64,000 bases of DNA, from positions 19,524,001 through 19,588,000 of the forward strand of contig CM065185.1 in NCBI GenBank assembly GCA_033026295.1, given 5' to 3'. This stretch comes from Channa striata. Taxonomy: Eukaryota; Chordata; Actinopteri; Anabantiformes; Channidae. Positions 12,301 through 24,744 of the stretch are shown piece after piece (the first letter of the stretch is position 1; every line of letters begins with the position of its first letter). The notes under the pieces were generated by a model. It worked only from the letters and a program-made list of their open reading frames with translations. It did no database searches and was not told the origin of the DNA. A program made the translations under genes and the position numbers.

Positions 12301-12899
12301 TCTCTTTAGGCTCTTAGTCTCCTGTTTTGTTTTTTTTAATGCCAGCAGTATTAGAGTGGAGAAGCTATTCACTTTTGAAAAGTCTTAGCTTCTTAAACTA
12401 AGAAAAACTCATTTTTTTCCGGTCAGCCATTAATTCTAATAGAATCACGTTAACTAAAATGGAGCTGCCTGTCTGTGAAACTCAGTATTCATTTACTTTC
12501 CGTAATTGTATGGCTGCAACTACGCATTCTTCGTATTTTATAGTAATACGCACATTGTCAGTACAGTTCTCAACTAGACCTCATTTCTTTTTATATTGAT
12601 TGTTTTTTCCAGACACACAACTTGGGTCATCATGAAGGAAATTATTGTGCAGTACTCGCTGGACACTGTGCATAGATTGTACAGCTTGATGATGATTGTG
12701 GTATCAGATGCTGCATAATTGTACACAAGCAGCTGGATAAAGACAAGCCATTGAACAGTTTTTCTGCCACAGGGACAAGTGATCTCTCAGCTGTTCTGTG
12801 GTGCACCGTAGTGGTTTTTCTTTTGCAGATGTCCACCCAAGAGGACATGAGAGCTGATGGTCATGAGTGTTCATAATGGAGTTTTGGAAGTTTTAGTGG
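6321..12899 (+). other. Intron 1 stretch without recognised genes
   Basis: This is unique-looking intronic sequence. A poly-T run (7782-7796) and another (about 9910-9928) are the only clear simple repeats. Frames such as 7699-8163 (minus) show no family features. I see nothing else here. Confidence 0.5.
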
Positions 12900-13179
12900 T
12901 TGTTGATGATGAAGCACTGCATACAACCTGGTACTGACCACCATGAAGTGGCAGAATGTCTGTGGCAGGACACCAGAGCTTTCTCAGAAATGATAAACAC
13001 CTCTGAACATTCCTGTCCAGGGTCTCTGCGTCTCTGCTCCAGTCCAGCTGTTGTCAAGGTTGACTCCCAGGTCTTCGTAGTTCTCGGATACCTCTTTATT
13101 TGGTCTCCAGACTGCTGTTAACAGGGAATATGGGAACCCCTTTCTTCTAGAGGTCCCTGCTGATGTGGTTTTTCTCATT

Positions 13180-13400
13180 AGCATGCCTCCTGGGTGCTTC
13201 TTTCCATTGGACGTTGTCGAGGCATGCCCAATTGGTAGGAGGCCTCAGCATGGACCCATATTTTATATTTATTTATAAAATTTGTCCTGGGAATGCTTTG
13301 GGATCCCACCAGAGAAACTGGTGTTGCTTTGAAGAGGGACGTTCCCACTGCCCCTGCTGCCACCAGGACATTCTAACTCCAAGTTAACAGATTATAAATG
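13180..13400 (+). mobile_element. Degenerate 3' end of a fish non-LTR retrotransposon
   Basis: The order of motifs matches the 3' coding tail common in fish LINE copies: cctcctgg..gcttc, then gaggcatgccca.ttggtaggaggcc, then tgggaatgctttgggatccca.cagag, then gctgcc. That tail encodes an R-rich stretch, then W-x-RLG-IPPEEL-like and LLP-like residues. Here it is broken by substitutions and by an AT-rich insertion around 13258-13282. The upstream 12990-13180 segment may belong to the same or another element, but I could not place it. Confidence 0.5.
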
Positions 13401-15231
13401 GACATTAAAGAAAGTTGTTCCATGTTCCATTAATCAGCTGCCTACTTACAGTAATTGACAGTAAAATATTTGATTTACTAAAGTAAAGTGATGTGAAAAG
13501 TGAAAAAGATGCTTAAACCAAATCGTACTGGAAGGATTTCAGTAAGATCTTATATTTCCTGTATTTTCTTAATTTGGCCATTAAACGATGAATCAGGATG
13601 TTGCTTCCTTGTGCCCTGCCCCTCCCTGCTCACTCTGCACGAGTCGCTTTACACCAGAGTATCAGCTAAATGTAAAATGAATGTGGGCTTGTTTTCAGCA
13701 GGCAGACTGGCCTTGTTCACAGGCATGAGTGTCCCTTGTCCACCAAGAAATGTCAAGGACTCAGTGTGTGGAGCACAGGGAGAGGATTGTCTCTGAGGAA
13801 TGTCAGGACACTGAACAAACAGCAGCAAAATTCAGATATACAGTGTCCCTCAGTTCATTCTGAGGATTTAAACTTCTGCACAGCAGTTTTTATCTTCTCT
13901 GTGTGCACTAATAGGCTAGACCTTTAAATCTGGCTCTTTTGGATGCTGGTTTATGACTTTCTTTTTCTAAAATACCTGTGAGATTCTTCTTGCCAGAGTC
14001 TTAAAATTTCATTTTATTTTCCCCTCCCCTCATTAACACAAGCTGTTGTTTTCATCCAGCTGCTAATTGCTGGTAGCTAAGTAAGACGCCTTGTGTTTAG
14101 CGATGAAAAAACATAAAAGAGCCAAGCTCCAAATCACCAAGTGTGTTCTCCACGGAAACCCCAACGAATGTGAAAGGGATGGAGCTCCTGTATTGGCATA
14201 GTTCAAATAGTGAACCGTACTGCGAGAAAAGGACATGGCTCAGCTCAGTCTTGGAAAACCACATGCTGCTCAGAGGAATGAGGAGCTCACATTAGCATAA
14301 CCCAAATGATTTAGGAGCATAGATTAATGGTGTCTCCCGAAATTGAATTCAGTACTTAGGCTGATGAGGCTTTGTCTGCTAAATATAGGCCAGGCCAAGT
14401 GCGAGCTTTGCCTTTGACAGATGATTATTGGCTTTTGGGCAGAGCACAGGCACGAGGGCCTTGAACTTGGTTCCCCACTTGTGTGATATCTATCCCTGTC
14501 TGCTGCTTGGGCGTCTTTCTTTTGTCTGGTGTGTTTCAGAAGAAAATGCGTGCAAACAGAGGCAGTGGAATATTCAGAACAGAAAGGATCCCCAAACTTC
14601 AAATGTGTAAAAACAGACTATGATTTCATGCATGTACTTAACCTGCTGAAAATGTCAAACCCAGATCTATTTGTTGTAGTCATAAAGGTTAAATGGAAGC
14701 ATAGGGTAGCAGCACTGTAACAACGTTGAAATTATCTAACTTAGTCTAGTATCAGCTGTAGGTTCCATTTTATGTATGACACACATGCAGCTTAACAGGA
14801 AATTCTGCCATCTGACTGACGGGCTGATGATTCAGGGTTTGATATATTGTCCCTCCTTTTGCGACTCAGGAATTTCAAAGTCTGCAGTGTGTTTTCTCTT
14901 TCCCTGTCAACAGCAGTTACTTGTGTAGATGTTTCATTTGGCCTGTAAACTTCCTTTGTGTCCTTAATGTTGATTGACAGATCCGGACCAAAGCGAAGAC
15001 GTGAGCTACTTATTTGACAACTTGCATAGTACGTTCACACGTGTCCTAATGTTTCAGGCGTCAAGTAGAGCTGAGCGAAACGCCCTTTAAATAATAATAC
15101 GATATGCTGTATTGTGAAATCTCCTCTAAAGCCCTGCATAAATGCTGATTTTAAGTCCTTGATGTACAGTCTCACCAGTATGATGATCCTAGTAATCCCT
15201 GCTACATGTTTGCATGTTGATCATCCATGTA
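13401..15231 (+). other. Intron 1 stretch without recognised genes
   Basis: This is ordinary intronic sequence with only short chance frames. A consensus-like PBX-MEIS site (tgattgacag, 14971-14980) is the only motif that stood out. Confidence 0.5.
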
Positions 15232-15491
15232 AAGGGCGGTTTTCAACCGATTGTGGCGCACGAACCACTATGATAAGTTGTAGGGTTTAAGGCAAAAATT
15301 TACAAAATGTTTTGTTTAAATTCTGTCACCTCTGCTATTCAAAAAGTTTTACATTTGTATACATTTCATTATTCATACAATAACTATTGAAGGGAAATGT
15401 GTTTTAAAAGATGAAGTTAAGTTTCCTGCAGTGAAACTGCATCTGCAGTGGTCCACCAAAGGACTGTGGACCACAGTTTGAAAACCCCTGG
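15232..15491. mobile_element. Non-autonomous hAT-like element
   Basis: The left end (gggcggttttcaaccgattgtgg, from about 15234) and right end (ccacagtttgaaaacccctgg, to about 15491) are imperfect inverted repeats. Both are of the ggggttttcaaactgtgg type seen at ends of vertebrate hAT/Charlie-type elements. The interior of about 210 bp has no coding capacity. A clean 8-bp target duplication was not visible. Confidence 0.55.
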
Positions 15492-17596
15492 TATAGCAGC
15501 TGGACTTTATCCCCCATTTCTGCCTCCTTCTCCCTTCATTCTTTCAGAGCAAAACTCCAAAGCATCTTTGAGGCCGGCAGCTTACTAATAATTAGGCGGC
15601 AATTTATGTTGTGTGTGTGTTTTGTGATAAAATAATTAAGTACATCCTAAAGAGTCGCAAAGCATTGAGTATATTTGTGACCACCCATAGTAATAAGCAT
15701 TATGCCCACAGATGAAATCAGTGGACAAGCACAGGTGGGATTTTCATTTAAAGAAATGGCCTCAAAAAGACAGTTGTCAGGTGCATCATGTGAAAATGGA
15801 AAGACGAGGAAAAAATGTCAGCCGCACAGTGGTTCTGTGCAGTCGTGGTCATCATCAGATCTGCCTGTCTTTGCAATTTGCAACGTTTTATGTGTTCACA
15901 TTTCTATCATCAACACCAAGGCAACCAGCAGTGGATGGTTGCTGAACTGCTTTAGACAAAAGAACAAGTTAAAAATGTAAATGCTTCAATATTGTTGTGC
16001 ATCAAGCAACATGATTCTGCAGACAGTGAATTGGAGCCGCTGGAGGAACAGGAGAAGGGACCAGAGCTCCCAGTGAGTCCAGTATGCAGGCACTGGAGGC
16101 AAACACGGTTTTAGTAGATAAACTGAAGTCTCAGCTTCTCATTTAAATACAGGTTAAAAAAATAACAGATTCAGCTGCACAGCAGAAGAGAGCGTGCCTA
16201 GTGCCAAGTAAAGGAAATGTAGCTGCAGGAAAGAACAGGAGACAAAACTCCCAGAGGTTAATGATCAATAATGTAGTGAACTGAGGTAACATTTTCAGTT
16301 GTTTTAAGAAAACGGTGCAAAGGCAAAGAAACCGTGTGGGTAGCTGTGCAAAATGGAAACGGTGCTCGTCTAGTTTATGTTTGCTCCTAAACTTTGCACC
16401 AGGGAGTGTGAGAGTGGAGGTCGCCCCCCCGGTCACACCAATAGCAGATGATCAGAAGAAACCGTTATTGTGGAAAGGTTCAGCTAGTGCAGCCAGACAG
16501 CCTGATCTTACTCCACAGTCTGAAGCCAGCGCCCAGATTGGCCGTGTTTTCCCTGCTGAAAGGTCTTTCTGCAACAAGAACCGTGTGTTGCTTCCTTCAC
16601 AGAATGTCACCGCAGATGTGGTATAAAAGACACTATAACCTCGATATGAAAGCAGCTTGTAGAATGTGCTTTTGCTCAGTCGTCAGTCTGTTCCGTGTGT
16701 GTGAGCGCTAACGCTCAGTGTCTGCTTTTGAGCACCGGTGCACACAGTTTATGGTTTGAAGCTGCAAGAAACATTGATTTAAAATCCAGACATTGTTTTG
16801 TTGCTTTCTTGTTCAAACATCCTTTTCAGTTCAGTATGAATGAAAGCAAAAAAAAAAAAATTGGCTTTTTGTGATGAACAGTGATGGATTCTGAATGTGT
16901 CTTGAATGCAGCTTTTCACAGGGAGTAACAGTTAAGGCAGAAAAAGGCCTTCGCTGGATAAAAAGCTTAGTGAGTGAATGAACTGTGTCAAGCCAGACCT
17001 GGGACTGCTGCCTCTTGTGACATGATCAGACAAGATTGTGTGTGTGTTCAGTTCCTAACTTTGTCCTCTCACACACATGAATTAGGACACCAAACCCAAC
17101 ACGCCTGGCATTTCAAAGAGGGAGGCCATTTGTTGGAAACAAGCGCCCCATTTAGACTATCTTGATCCGTGAATTGCACTGTGTCCAGGATTTCTATGCA
17201 TCTCTCTGTAGCTTGGACGTGATCACTCTGCTCTCGGACCACAAGTAAACATATACACATTGGGTTGGTAAGGCAGCAAGACATGTTCCTGTCCTGTGCT
17301 GAAAGTGAGGATGTCACAGAATATGTCGTCTGCGGTTTCATACTGCGAAACTACTGGTGCTTTTTTAAATGAAACATAACTGTAAAGGCATATTGTTAGT
17401 TGCCACAGAACAACACTTTTTTAGTCTTGAAAGTGGTAGTAAGAAACTGCTTACATTTCAAAATTACATGAAGTTGTCATTCTTTATTTGTCCAAATATT
17501 TGTGAATGAAATGTTGCTCTATGAATATCAACACTAAAACCAACAATAAGTTGTCCCTACTCACATTTACTTTCAGCCTTGAATATCTTGCTCATC

Positions 17597-17880
17597 TGTG
17601 CTGCAGACCACTGTTGTCCAAAAATGCAAAACGTCTCAGCCAGCTCTGACCCACAATAACTTTGCACAGCGGTGTGACACCTCCCGTGGAATTGGGGGCG
17701 ACTCAGAGCAAATAGAGGAATATTTTTGAATGCGGTGTTTTTGAGTAAACCGATCGATGAACAAGCCAATCTCGGTTACAGGCTGATGGACAGTACATCT
17801 GTTCGTAATTGGTTTTAATGTCTGTATGAAGACTGTCGAAAATAACCAAAGTTTTATCCTTTAGCTGTTGGCCTGTGTAG
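17597..17880. repeat. Dispersed repeat, copy 1 (partner at 18750-19020)
   Basis: Around 17763-17860 there is diverged direct similarity to 18892-19000 (shared aagccaatc, caggctga, tttta.tgtctgtat, aaaat.acca.agtt). Around 17597-17625 the sequence tgctgcagaccactgttgtcc is the near reverse complement of 18857-18886. A mixture of direct and inverted similarity suggests pieces of one old repeat family. The family is not identified. Confidence 0.4.
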
Positions 17881-18749
17881 CTGAAAGCGATTCGTTAGCA
17901 TTTATGTCACTTGATTCACATTTAAAGTGACTGCATCTTCAAAGTCACACGCCCTACTTATTACATGCCCACTGCAGTAGCCCGGTCTGCTGTGTCGCAA
18001 CAGGAAAACCCTGAAGGCGATCTCATAGTTGATGCCTGTACGTCCCTGGACCTCAAACAAATGGCCACATTCCTCACTAACCCATCCACGTTAACAGCTG
18101 AATACAAAACCGAACTCGTGGCCACTGAACTGAGCAGGTGAACCTTTGCTTTTTACATGTCTTGCAGTACAGATTTGATCCTTTTGCCTTCCTTGTGTGC
18201 ATCTAATGATCCTCAGGAGTAAAATTAGTTTCTTGAGGGGGAAAAAAAAAACCAAAGTGTGCGGTTGGCTTCTTTTTCCTTTTTTCCCCTCAGTTTAAAG
18301 CTTAGTCAAAGCTTCATTTCCAGGGAGGCTTGTGAAAGCCTGGCATGGAGACAGATGCTGCAAATACCTCTATCTTCACCATCCAGCTATGATGGATGGA
18401 AAAAGCCTCGCTCCTGCCAAAGATTGTGACAACTTGTGCCAGAGTCCAGCTGGTTCTCCATAAACAGCACATGAATTATTCTCTCTTTTTTTCTGTTCTC
18501 ATTTTGTTTTGATTTACTCCCATTTCTTATTTTTAGAGAGGATTACTCAACCATTAGAGAGATACAGAGATAGGCTTGGGCTGATTTGGCCATAACTGCT
18601 TCCAAAATGAATGCAGCCATTTTAAGAATCTTTTAGTTTTATATTTTAACTGAAGGCCGACATGAATTAAGCCATACTGAGTTATTCATAGATTTGAAAG
18701 GAAACATTTTTTTGCAGGAAGATAGAAGATAAGAAAAAAATAAAAGGTA

Positions 18750-19020
18750 AAAAGTTATTGGAAATTCAGACAAAATTGGTTTAAAATGTCGCGACGAAGT
18801 GTTGAGTAGCCATGAAACATGTCAGTCAGTGGAGCGTTGTCTTCAGCTGAGGTGTTTTGGACAACAGCAGAGGTCTGCAGCACAGACAAATAAGCCAATC
18901 CAGGCTGCAGGCTGACTTCACCCGGCAGTGGAGGCAATTCATAGATGGGTTTTAGTGTCTGTATATAGATTGCTAAATATTTAAGCCATTCAGAAAATGA
19001 CCATAGTTATCCATCAAAAG
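18750..19020. repeat. Dispersed repeat, copy 2 (partner at 17597-17880)
   Basis: This is the second diverged copy, similar in direct orientation over about 100 bp and in inverted orientation over about 30 bp to the block 1.1 kb upstream. It is old and non-coding. Confidence 0.4.
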
Positions 19021-19523
19021 CCTAAAGCCAGAAAGTGCATTTGTTAACAAATTAAAAGGAGAAACCTTCTAATACGGCTTTAATGTCATTGTTTATGCGG
19101 CCCATGTTTTCAGCTGCAGAGCGTGTGCATCACCGCTCGTCTTATGTTTCACGTTTTTAAAGAGACTAATCACTTTCTGATTGTGTTAGCTGTTTTTCAT
19201 TGTGGAAAAAAAAAGTCTTCTGCTCTCTTGTGTATCCATGTCTGCTGTCTCATTGGACCAGGCTGTGTCCTGACCCCTGTGGTTTATCCTCTTACATCAC
19301 AGCGCTGGAACTCGCAGAGGGTATGTGAGTGCACCGCTGCTTGTGTTCATAGATGGATTCTATTTTTTAAAGAAAAGCAGCACAGCTGCTCGGTTGAAAA
19401 CATGTTTTGTAAATCTTCATCAGGGGGATCCTTAATTAATTCTGTAAAAGCTCTTGTTCAGACAAGTCTCGTCCGTCTTCTTCTGTTGCTGTAATCAACA
19501 CCCCCCTAGTTCCTGTCCATACT

Positions 19524-20252
19524 CTAGAGGAAAAATGTCTCCCCGTTTCCCTTCTGCCTACATCCATCTCTGCATCCCAGCTCTACTTCCTCACCAGAAA
19601 AAAAAAGCTGCAAGTGTTCAATAAACAATGCAATGGTTACCAAAGTCTCCCTATGGCCCCTTTCCCCGGACTGCTCTGCACGAATGCTGTGCTTTCTGGC
19701 ACTAGTGGTGCATCCATTTTTACAATTTAATTCCAGCTTCAAATGTTCTTGCGGATCTAGTAATGCAGTTTTGATTATTACAACACAGAACAGATGACTA
19801 AGAAGGTAGGAGTACCGTGTCTTGCATGTGAACACGTGGCTGTAAAAGCACACACACCAGCTGCTGTTAGCATCTTGCTTGCAGGATATCCACGCTCCTG
19901 CCCTGCTGCCCGACACATGGACGCGGACACTCTCTCTCCCCCTTTTAAGTCTCTCCATCTCCTCTGCAATAAACTTTGAAAGGGGGTTGTTCAGCCTAGC
20001 TGTCAGTTGTCTCTGAAGCACGTCCAAAATTACACAACAGTGTCTGTAAGCCATCCGTGACTGTACTGTATTGTGTTTTCTGCCTGTTGGGGCCTGTATG
20101 TCCCATTTTCTGTCTGTACAGGCCTCTACAGTCCCCACAGATTGTAACTCCTGGGTCCACACACACCACACCTTGACTGTGCAGTTCAGCTCAAACCACA
20201 AGCGCTCTGCAACTGCGTTTCTGCACATTTGTTTGTTAATGTGATCGTACAT
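19524..20252 (-). other. 242-codon open frame of unknown status
   Basis: This is the longest uninterrupted ATG-initiated frame in the window, on the minus strand inside pard3 intron 1. The product would be rich in C, H, W and R, with no signal peptide, domain or repeat that I recognise. The region has no microsatellite that would explain the open frame. No promoter, polyadenylation signal or splice structure was found that would make it a gene. It is most likely a chance frame, but it is long enough to record. Confidence 0.15.
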
Positions 20253-21555
20253 GAAGTAATTAGCTGAATCCCCAGCAAATTTGCAGGATGTGTGATTGCA
20301 CCTGATCTTGACATTTTAAAGCCTGTCAGTTGGTGTGGGTACACAGCTGCTGTGCGACTTGTGGGGGCTTACACACCGCAGCATCCAGCGGTGTCAGTTA
20401 ACGAAGTAATTTCGCTCATCGGCGAGCGATGCTGCCGATCCACATTCGTGGTTCACTTCAGTTTGAATAAAATAAAGATTATTCTCTAGAATGTCTTTTT
20501 TTTATTGCCACAATTAAGACCGTATCACTATCATGACAGCCAAACATGGACAAAGAGTGACTGAAGAATGAGTCTTAAAAATATGTTGTTCAAATGTCCA
20601 TTACATGGAATTCAGGGACATTGACAGGTCTGTCCTGAGAATTACCGAATCACAAGCTGGCAGCACTGGTCACTTAAACCACTTGCTAAGGGGTGTCGGA
20701 CATATGTGACCACCACTTTTAAATGTAATATGTCCTGATGATGATGTCAGAAATGTTATCAATGCAGGATGTAGTTATTTTAAAGAAAGTGAACCAGTGC
20801 TTAAAAAAAGACGGCTACTTGTCTGACAAACACACAAATGAAACAAACCGGATGCTTGGCTTTTCCATCTCAGCAGCCATGTGAACCTTGGAGTGAAATG
20901 TGCCACCTTAATTTAGCGGTAGAAAGAGACTTGAAATCAATAATCCCCTGCCCAGCTTCCCCGTTCCTGCTCGTTACGCTCTGCATAACTCTTCAGGTGT
21001 GCAACGTTGCCAAGATACAGGGCCACAGAACTCACTGTACTCACGTCGCCATCAGGCAAGATGCTGCGTCTCTGGCAATTTACCACCTAGACAGTGTGTT
21101 CGTGGTGATAGTGATGGCAAAGATATCAACTCTCCACAGTTCAACCAACAGCATCATCAGCTTCTCGAACAACAATTTGAAGTTGGCTAAAGTTTTCTGT
21201 ACTTTGGATTCACTTGTTCCAGGGAAGAAGATAGATTGATGCTTAATTTTGCACTTTTGCACAATTTACAAACTGAACATTATCTGTGTTTTCTTACGAG
21301 TTATATTTGAGTTAAATTCAAAGCTGTAGTTATATTTGGGTACTGATTGGAAAGGTTAGAGAAGTGAGCCGTCACCAGCACAAGAACAATCTAAGTGGGA
21401 CGAGTGAAAAACATGGCGTGTGTTTCCTCCCTTATCAACACAGCTGTAGTGCCCTTGAGCAAGGCTCTTAGCACTGTGTGAAAAAAGGATAGGCTGTTTC
21501 AGGTCTCCCAGAAAAGCAAGGAGGCCTCTCATAAAACTTTTAGCCTGCTCTTTAA

Positions 21556-21580
21556 TGTGTGTGTGTGTGTGTGTGTGTGT
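21556..21580. repeat. (GT)n microsatellite
   Basis: About 12 perfect GT units, followed by an imperfect tail. Confidence 0.95.
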
Positions 21581-22652
21581 TTGTGAAATCTGGAAAAATG
21601 AGTTTTGTCCCTTACACAAAAATGATCTACTAGTTTTATGATTTGTTGTGCTCCTGCGCCCTAACGAAGGTGTGGTCTGCTGTTGATAGATGGGTGTCAA
21701 GGGTTTAGTGTCTCTGCTGTCCACTTGTTCAGATCTCTACAGATAAACAATATCTTAGATGTTTGTGTGTATAGTCAACAATTCCAGTGGTTTTGAGGTT
21801 CTGACTTTTGCATAAGGACTTTTTTCCCCCGTTGTATTTGTGCTTCAAATATGTACAAAAAGCAAATCCCCAACCTGCTAGCATCAGCTTTGTTAGGTAC
21901 ATTTTTGGGCTCATGTTGGCTTTCAGAGCGTTTCTTCTGCTCCTTCCTTACCTAATTTTCGAGAAGAAGGACTTGAGTAATGTTAACGATTGTGGGGTTT
22001 TTTTTGTTTTTTTTCTTTTTGGTCCTCATGGGCAGAACTCGGGTCAGCATAATGATTTATACTGGACGCCTGATTAACAAACGCAGAGAAAATCAGTTGT
22101 TGCATCCTTTTCCTTTTGCTGAGCTGTAATGTGATACAGTCCAGGTCATTGGCAGTTGTTCCTCAGCACTATCGAGCGGTCCCATTGTGCTGGTAGACAC
22201 AGCGCTGTCTTTAACAAAATAATCCCATGCACCGCTGTCTGCCCGTTGAACAACTGTTCCTACTACTTCGTGCACCCGCAAATCCTCTCGTACAACATCA
22301 CCCAATCCCTCCGATAACACTGGGCTTCATAAGTGGATCAGGAGGGGGTGCGTGCGTGAGTCGTTTTTATTCAGAGACCGGTGACATTCTGGGTTTAGGT
22401 GTCACCTGATGCTCTGATGGGACAAGTCATATATTTCGATGTGACTCACCTCGTGAAAGCCTCCTTTTCATGAGGGATGGGAGGGAGAACTGCGGAGGTG
22501 TGTGCGGCCTCGGTCGCAACATGTTTGGATCTGATGGAATGCCAAATGACAACAGTTCCATTAAAGGGGAGATTTGTGTATGAAATGGGTTTAGTGTGTA
22601 TTCGTATAGAAAGGCTCTCTGTGTGTGAGTGTTGGATCACTGCTGAGCTCAG

Positions 22653-22674
22653 GTGTGTGTGTGTGTGTGTGTGT
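22653..22674. repeat. (GT)n microsatellite
   Basis: About 11 GT units. Confidence 0.95.
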
Positions 22675-24707
22675 TGTTGACTGCTGTTTGTCGGAAACTC
22701 AACCTGGAGATTGTTGCAGTTCTTTTAATTGATGTCCCACTGTGCAAGCTTAAGGGATTTTTTTTCTAGTTTTACCAGACACGCAGAGCCATGCAGACAG
22801 TGTTAACAAATCATTTTTTTCTTGTAAGGTCTTTGTAGAATCTGAGATTTGACCCAGTTCACATCATACCTCAGGTACGTGATGTTGCAGCTCAAAGGCA
22901 AATAAAATGCACAGAGAATAAAATAGAACAACTTTGCATTATTATAGTAAGAAGTTCCCTCAAAATGCGTAACGGCATCAGTGAGTAAAGCAGCAATGTG
23001 GGAGAGTAGATCTAGAACAGATGATTTATTTCAGTTTTGACACATGCCACTGTTTTTCCATTGTAATGATGATGCACGTTGATGATCTCGGATTTGCTTC
23101 AGTGTGAGCTGCTGTCAGAGTTGACAGCTTCTGCATCTAACTCAATCATGTAAAGCTAATACATACAGGAGAGTATTTGTTGACATGCAAATGGGGTTCG
23201 GGGACTTTTTCCTAAGGCTGCTTGTGATTGAAGAACTGGTTTTGCTTCAGTCTCATTTCATTTATTGTTGCTGCTTTTGCTGAACATTTGTTTGCAGTCT
23301 CTGTGTTTTCCTTTTAGTGCGATTTTTTTCCTTTGCTCTTTTTTTTTTTGTGTGTTCCTGATCATCTAGAATTTGTCATCACATATTTGGTTTTCCTGAT
23401 TTATTTATTTTTTTGGCCTTTGGCTAACCCACTCTAAGTGATTCACATTTAGACACCTTTCACCTCCCCCTACCTTCCACCTATCACCTCCTTACTCCGG
23501 CAGCACAGACCACACCGTCCTCAAAGTCCACGGGTTCTAAAATTGGCGGACGAGAACTCCTAGCGAACCCTGGCATCTCGTAGTGATGTCAGTTTGTCTC
23601 CATGGTTGTGGTTTGTGTTTGTCACCCAAAGGGGACAGCCTGGGATGTGTCACTGACTGGGAGGACCAAAGCTTTTGTTGGCTGACCTTCTCTTAGCGCT
23701 GGTCAGAACAAAGCTGAGTCTGAGAGATTAAGAGGTTTGTTTTTCATTGTCTGTACATTTTAAACTAGTTTGGTTAATTTACAAAATGGATCTTTACACA
23801 TTTATGATTTTCACATTATGTTTTTCTTGTGTTATCATGATGTTTTGTAATAATAATAATAAATTAATGCCCGAAACCAGTTCATTAGAGCTGCTCAGTG
23901 TTTTGTTTGTTAGACTTCCACCTGACAGGAAATCCTCATGTCACTTTCAGCCAGAAACTAGATGAGAGCAACCGCAAGATTGTGTGATAGCAGTCAGTCC
24001 TTTGTGCCATAAGTAGTGCCTCGAGTGACAGTGTTGCGTAACCCGATACAGCTCTGACCACAGTCGAATACAAGCCACAATAGAATCCAGATGCTCGCTT
24101 GTATCCGCTCGAATCTGTAAATGGGACTGATTGCGTTGAAAGGTCAGGAAAAGAAATTTCCAATGAACTGACTCGCAAATGTTTGGCCGGCTGCAGAATT
24201 TTCTGTTCTGTTTTTAAAACTCCAAGCATCCCGTATTTGCAGACTGCAGTTTTTTTGTAATGGCACATCAGCTTTCAGAGGCTCTTGTTTCGTATTTAAC
24301 AAACTGTCAACGTCTGAATTGCTTTGGCCAAAGCTCTCACAGCTTTCACCATAGCTTTGTTAACATCTGTCACATTACAGCTGCTTTACTTGTGTCTTCA
24401 TCTACAGGCTAAACGTGGTTCGTAGGAATGCACGAGTTACGAAGCTTCAGACTGAAATTGGATGCCTAATTTCTTTGTTTTAGTTGCAGCCAAAAGCAAA
24501 TGAGCAACTTTTAGCTTAAAATAAAATAAAAGTGGGACTGCTACGCCAAAATAATCCTCACTTCTCACCATGTAGAGTTATATGTTGTTGTGCCTAACAA
24601 TCAGCAGTGGCTGCGTGGAAACCTGATACACACTGTCTGAAGTAAGAGAACAGGTTATTGTGTTGCAGTGTGGGTCTCAGGTTCTCTGGTCATGAACCGG
24701 AGTGGAG

Positions 24708-24710
<3 letters not shown>

Positions 24711-24741
<31 letters not shown>
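24711..24741. repeat. (CA)n microsatellite
   Basis: About 15 perfect CA units. Confidence 0.95.

Positions 24742-24744
<3 letters not shown>

Noticed and set aside
12642..13184. Several short frames on both strands around 12.6-13.2 kb
   Set aside because: They lie next to a LINE remnant and have no splice sites or domain signals. Likely repeat-derived or chance.
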